Source: Sphingobacterium olei
GTDB taxonomy: Bacteria > Bacteroidota > Bacteroidia > Sphingobacteriales > Sphingobacteriaceae
Assembly: GCF_005048855.1 (NCBI RefSeq)
Contig: NZ_SUME01000002.1
Span: 477,057-541,056, forward strand
Reading direction: 5' to 3'
DNA length: 64,000 nt
The position numbers and the translations under genes were made by a program. The notes under the pieces were generated by a model. It saw only the letters and a program-made list of their open reading frames with translations. It was not told where the DNA came from and made no database searches. Below, piece after piece: positions 60,340 through 64,000 of the stretch (positions are counted from its first letter, which is position 1; every line of letters begins with the position of its first letter).

Positions 60340-63300
60340 CTACTGCACATCAAGATTATCGACATATACATCCTTTGCATCTGCCGCGAAGAGCTTTACA
60401 ATATATGTACCTGCATTGATCATTGTTGACGTATTCTCATCCAGGTAATTCCACTTTCCTTCTCGTGTAGGTTCGAAGCTAACAGCGGTTTTCGGTTTTA
60501 GGATAGCCCCGTCTTTAGCCAATACCTCATAAAATCCAGACTTTGTCTCTTTACTCGAATTATGATACTTGAATGTAAGGGCGTAGATATCGGCTACGCC
60601 TACTTGAATTTCCCAGGCAACATAACCCTGATCAGGTGCCATATATTGCAGGCGTTCCTGCCCCTGAAAATCAACCCGCCTCACATTAACCGAAATTTGC
60701 GATAGATTGGCTTTATAGCTGTCGGTTTTCTTCAGATCGTAGGCAGGCTGTAAGCCGCTTTGCACCTGAAATGCGCAAATGGCATCGGAATCCACATCCG
60801 GGAGCACAAGAACCTCTCCTTTATTCACTATTTTTCTAGACACCAGAAGTTTCTCTCCCGTACTCATCACTACGGTATCCCCGGCATTTTCGTATGTCGG
60901 TACCAGCGATTTCGAAATTACATAAAAAATGGTAGGGTAATTAAATGTGAACGATCGCTTAGCTCCTGTAGTTTGAAAATAATCTGACCCGTATAAAAAG
61001 GCGGGAAGTTGGTGAAAAGACGAGTCGATATCCATCCAGGAATTCAGCACAAAAGGATCGGTGTCCACAGGTGTAATATTAAAATGACTTGATTTCGTTT
61101 TGAGAGTTTCCTCCCCGCTTTTAGCTACGGCAATAGCCTGAATAAGCGCTTGACCGGAATAGATCCGGGGGAAATTTACCACAATCTTTCCGTTTTCAAC
61201 GATAACTTTATAGGTACGTTTCAAAACTTTATCATGACCTACTTCTTTCCAAATATCTAGCTTATTTTCGACCACCATCCCGTTGATAGCGACATCAAAA
61301 AGTCGCCATCCAGTACCATCTTTTATTCCTCCGGTGCCAATCCAGGGTTCCGCAAAATAGAGCTCCACCATATACTCGCCATTTTCTACATCAAATTCAA
61401 ACGCTAATTTGTCTTGCCCATAGCGGAAGGTCTGAAACAAGGCCCAATCTTCTGTCCCTTTTATCGGGTCAAAAACACGACGCTGGCTCGCAAAATAGGA
61501 ATTCACGTTATAGTCATCTCCCCATGACCGGGATCCCCAACCGTTCTTGCTGGAATAAGGCTGGTCTGCGGCCCAGGTTTGTCCAAACGTATCTATATAG
61601 GTATTGCCCCCACCGTTTACCCGGTACAGATAGGTAAAGTTCTCTTGTCCTTTGAGTAATTCGGATTTATCCACTAATAGCTTGTAATTGGGACTCTTGG
61701 GCAGATGATGGAGGAGAATGGTATCCCTAGCTACAACTTTCCCCTTTATTTTCCCTTCCGCCAGCAATACGTTATATTGTATATCCACGTCATTGAATTC
61801 AAAATGCTTGCCCAGCCCCGGATTGCTGCGTTTGCCCAACGACCGATTATTGATGTCGTTGAAAAGTTCCACCTCATCGCAATTTGAATATATTCGAATA
61901 TTATTCTTCACACCCGGTTGCCTCCATCTATTCGGCCAGGTATGCATAGCAATATAGACCATAGGATCGTCCTTTGGCGCATAATGCGAACGGTACATAT
62001 AGTACGCATCCAATGGCTCTCCCCAAGGTGTGAGTATGCCTTTGTAGTTAACCGGACCGATTTTGTCCAGATCCCGAAAGCCCTCTCCTCCCTGTACACG
62101 GCCGGGGTTGTCGTGTGAATTCCACAACCACAGGTAATGTCCGATGGTTTCGTTTTTCACCGAATCCGCTAAACGGATTTTTGTCTGTAGGATCTCCGAG
62201 AACCGTTCTTCACTGTATTCATTATGATTTGGCAAATAAGGGCCTTCACTGTGCAATTCCAGACTTCTCCAAGCTCCGTACTCACCAACCAGCACCTGAC
62301 GCTTCAGATCCTCTCCATAGGTATTATGGTGCCCCCCATAGGTTCCGGTCCAATTCTGAGGCACATCCCAATCCGTGCCGCTACCGCCGTTACAGGTAGT
62401 CACCAGGCGCTGAATAGACGCAGTAGGATCCATACTACGGATAATGTCCGTACACTCCCGTGCGAATTCCTCGGGAAGCGTACTTTCGTTTTCTAATCCC
62501 CATAAAAATATGGAAGGACTGTTCCTTCGTTCTTTCACCCAATCACGGAGTAAATTTTTAAAGTTTTCCCGAAAGGCTTCATTGTCAAACCAAATGTGTG
62601 CCGCCATCTGTGTCCACAATAAAATTCCATTTTCATCCCAAAATTGTTGATATCGCAAATTGTGCGGTTGATGTGCATCCCGGAAAGAATTAAATCCTAA
62701 TGATTTCATTTCCCGAACACGTGCAGAAATTTCTTCGTCCGCAAAAGCATGCGAATTTCCGAGTTTATGTTCGTATTCCGCAATTCCGTGTATAAAAACT
62801 GCCTTATCGTTTACAAACAACTGATTTTTTCCGTTTGGCAACAGCCCTTTTGGCCAGCTGATTTTACGGATACCATAAGGCGTAATGAGCCGGTCTAATA
62901 TCGTTTTACCATCAGCTATCGTGGTCTCCACTTGATACAAATAAGGCTTATCGGGAGACCATAAGTTAGGATTTGAGACCTGTAGACCGTGTAATCTAAA
63001 TTCCGCTTCTTTATTCGCAGCAACGGTTACTATCTGCGACGATTTTGCAACCTCTTTACCCGCGGCATCCACTACGCGCGTTTCTAGGGTTAGCCTTCGT
63101 TTACGAAGAGACGTGTTATTGACCTCCACGGTTTGTTGAATGACTGCTCGCCGCCGGTCGACCTTTTCGTCATTCCAGTAATGAACGCCAAATGGAACGA
63201 TATTTACCTCGTTCTTAATAATTAAGGATACTGGCCTGAAAATACCGAGTGGTTGCGAGCCTTCCGAAAATCCCCGTTCCGGTGAACAACCGCCATCTAC

Positions 63301-63792
63301 CCAAGGGAGATCGCGAATATCGGCAGGATGATCGGCCCGTACCGCGAGAATATTTTCTTTACCATCTGTACGTATGGCATCCGTTACATCTAGCGTAAAC
63401 GTGGTGCGTCCGCCTGCATGATAACCCACGCGCTTCTCGTTGAGCCACACCGTAGCATAGGATCCTACACCCTCAAAAAACAGGTAATATCGCTTGTTAT
63501 TTTCTTTACTCTTCAGTTTAAACGTTTTCCGATACCAGGCATACCCATGTAAATTGCCGTGTAGCTGACGTCGGTAGCCACCGTACTGATCCCAATTATG
63601 CGGCACCTGCACCTGCTTCCATTGCGAGATCGCATTGAAATCAAGCCGTTGGAACCCCTCATATTTAGCCGTATCCACTTCGTCCATTACAGTAGTCCAA
63701 CCTGTATCTAGTGAAATCTGCTCGCGTGGAATCTGCGCATAGGAGATAAATGGGAAAATTAGAACCAGAATAAAATAACCGTATCGGAACAT
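60340..63792 (-). CDS. GH2 family enzyme with malectin domain
   Basis: A 1150-residue secreted protein. Residues about 25-195 form the GH2 jelly roll, 200-310 the Ig-like domain, 315-600 the TIM barrel with acid/base Glu436 in LWGLENEST and nucleophile Glu504 in VLVGEYGAW. A DUF4982-like sandwich follows (VELFNDINNRSLGK), then a malectin-type carbohydrate-binding domain (about 725-890, YIDTFGQTWAADQPY and VELYFAEPWIG) and a C-terminal jelly roll (about 1010-1150). Family activity may be beta-galactosidase, beta-glucuronidase or related. It is one base downstream of the GH95 gene and converges on the AraC gene. Confidence 0.9.
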   Translation of the reverse strand: MFRYGYFILVLIFPFISYAQIPREQISLDTGWTTVMDEVDTAKYEGFQRLDFNAISQWKQVQVPHNWDQYGGYRRQLHGNLHGYAWYRKTFKLKSKENNKRYYLFFEGVGSYATVWLNEKRVGYHAGGRTTFTLDVTDAIRTDGKENILAVRADHPADIRDLPWVDGGCSPERGFSEGSQPLGIFRPVSLIIKNEVNIVPFGVHYWNDEKVDRRRAVIQQTVEVNNTSLRKRRLTLETRVVDAAGKEVAKSSQIVTVAANKEAEFRLHGLQVSNPNLWSPDKPYLYQVETTIADGKTILDRLITPYGIRKISWPKGLLPNGKNQLFVNDKAVFIHGIAEYEHKLGNSHAFADEEISARVREMKSLGFNSFRDAHQPHNLRYQQFWDENGILLWTQMAAHIWFDNEAFRENFKNLLRDWVKERRNSPSIFLWGLENESTLPEEFARECTDIIRSMDPTASIQRLVTTCNGGSGTDWDVPQNWTGTYGGHHNTYGEDLKRQVLVGEYGAWRSLELHSEGPYLPNHNEYSEERFSEILQTKIRLADSVKNETIGHYLWLWNSHDNPGRVQGGEGFRDLDKIGPVNYKGILTPWGEPLDAYYMYRSHYAPKDDPMVYIAMHTWPNRWRQPGVKNNIRIYSNCDEVELFNDINNRSLGKRSNPGLGKHFEFNDVDIQYNVLLAEGKIKGKVVARDTILLHHLPKSPNYKLLVDKSELLKGQENFTYLYRVNGGGNTYIDTFGQTWAADQPYSSKNGWGSRSWGDDYNVNSYFASQRRVFDPIKGTEDWALFQTFRYGQDKLAFEFDVENGEYMVELYFAEPWIGTGGIKDGTGWRLFDVAINGMVVENKLDIWKEVGHDKVLKRTYKVIVENGKIVVNFPRIYSGQALIQAIAVAKSGEETLKTKSSHFNITPVDTDPFVLNSWMDIDSSFHQLPAFLYGSDYFQTTGAKRSFTFNYPTIFYVISKSLVPTYENAGDTVVMSTGEKLLVSRKIVNKGEVLVLPDVDSDAICAFQVQSGLQPAYDLKKTDSYKANLSQISVNVRRVDFQGQERLQYMAPDQGYVAWEIQVGVADIYALTFKYHNSSKETKSGFYEVLAKDGAILKPKTAVSFEPTREGKWNYLDENTSTMINAGTYIVKLFAADAKDVYVDNLDVQ

Positions 63793-63793
63793 A

Positions 63794-64000
63794 TTAATTT
63801 ATCTGTTTTAAATTTGAATCGAATCTGTAGGTCTTTCCTTTTTCCGTATCTAGCTGGATAGTATGGTCTTTGTACTTTAGTAGTAATGGCTTGCCGGCTG
63901 TGGACCGCACCTGCAACGTGCTCAACGTATCATCGTCCCAAACCATGTCTACTTCAAATCCTCCTCGTGCTCTTATCCCTTTTATACTACCCACAGCAAG
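63794..64000 (-). CDS. GH95 family glycosidase, C-terminal fragment (cut by window edge)
   Basis: The last 68 codons of a gene that continues beyond 64000. The translation LAVGSIKGIRARGGFEVDM followed by WDDDTLSTLQVRS is the conserved C-terminal sandwich of GH95 (alpha-L-fucosidase or alpha-L-galactosidase). Characterised GH95 enzymes remove fucose from xyloglucan and L-galactose from RG-II. The stop is one base before the start of the GH2-malectin gene, so the two are co-translated. The catalytic domain is not in the window. Confidence 0.72.
   Translation of the reverse strand, partial: LAVGSIKGIRARGGFEVDMVWDDDTLSTLQVRSTAGKPLLLKYKDHTIQLDTEKGKTYRFDSNLKQIN

Noticed and set aside
1..64000. CRISPR arrays, rRNA, tRNA, insertion sequences, integrated elements
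   Set aside because: No regularly spaced repeats, tRNA-like cloverleaf, transposase gene or long terminal inverted repeat was noticed on reading both strands.

Overview
The window comes from a Bacteroidota chromosome, most likely a Sphingobacterium/Pedobacter-type member of the Sphingobacteriaceae. The evidence is SusC/SusD outer-membrane pairs, lipoprotein signal peptides, many secreted carbohydrate-active enzymes, Bacteroidota-style -7 elements (TAnnTTTG) and a moderate GC content. Nearly the whole window is a large pectin utilisation region. No rRNA, tRNA, CRISPR array, transposase or intact integrase was seen.

Layout. (1) 1-3250, minus: the first codons of a SusD lipoprotein cut by the window edge, and a complete SusC. 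(2) 3643-4413, plus: an IclR-family regulator, followed by a strong hairpin at 4421-4461 that separates it from the convergent block. (3) 4492-41228, minus: 21 tightly packed genes, probably one very long transcription unit. It holds exo-acting glycosidases (GH140 apiosidase-like, two GH78, two GH2, GH43 and a GH43-like propeller, GH28, a GH141-like beta-helix, a possible GH145/PL42 propeller, a sialidase-fold protein), two esterases, a large beta-helix/barrel protein, two sodium:solute symporters, and cytoplasmic enzymes (Gfo/Idh/MocA oxidoreductase, four-carbon acid-sugar kinase, PdxA2-like dehydrogenase, DapA-family aldolase, iron alcohol dehydrogenase). (4) 41701-54994, minus: a homogalacturonan-type locus with two PL1 pectate lyases, a surface lipoprotein, SusD, SusC, an FN3/beta-helix lipoprotein and a DUF3826 protein. 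(5) 55347-57137: small or unrecognised genes and mostly empty DNA. (6) 57555-64000: a third PL1 lyase and an AraC regulator (plus), then a GH2-malectin enzyme and the C-terminus of a GH95 enzyme (minus).

How it may work together. PL1 lyases cut the galacturonan backbone and SusC/SusD pairs import fragments. The large operon carries side-chain enzymes whose mixture (apiosidase, rhamnosidases, GH2s, GH95, GH141-like, sialidase-fold) fits rhamnogalacturonan-II (RG-II) better than simple pectin. The most interesting part is the cassette 21517-26894: sialidase-fold protein, iron alcohol dehydrogenase, DapA-family aldolase, PdxA2-like enzyme and DUF1537 kinase, followed by a sodium symporter. I infer a complete route for the rare RG-II sugar acid Dha (3-deoxy-D-lyxo-heptulosaric acid). 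Release by the sialidase-fold enzyme and import would be followed by retro-aldol cleavage to pyruvate and D-threuronate, reduction to D-threonate, 4-phosphorylation, and oxidative decarboxylation to DHAP. The stereochemistry of Dha predicts D-threonate, which is the known substrate of one DUF1537/PdxA2 pathway. This is a hypothesis built from family knowledge and gene order, not a demonstrated function.
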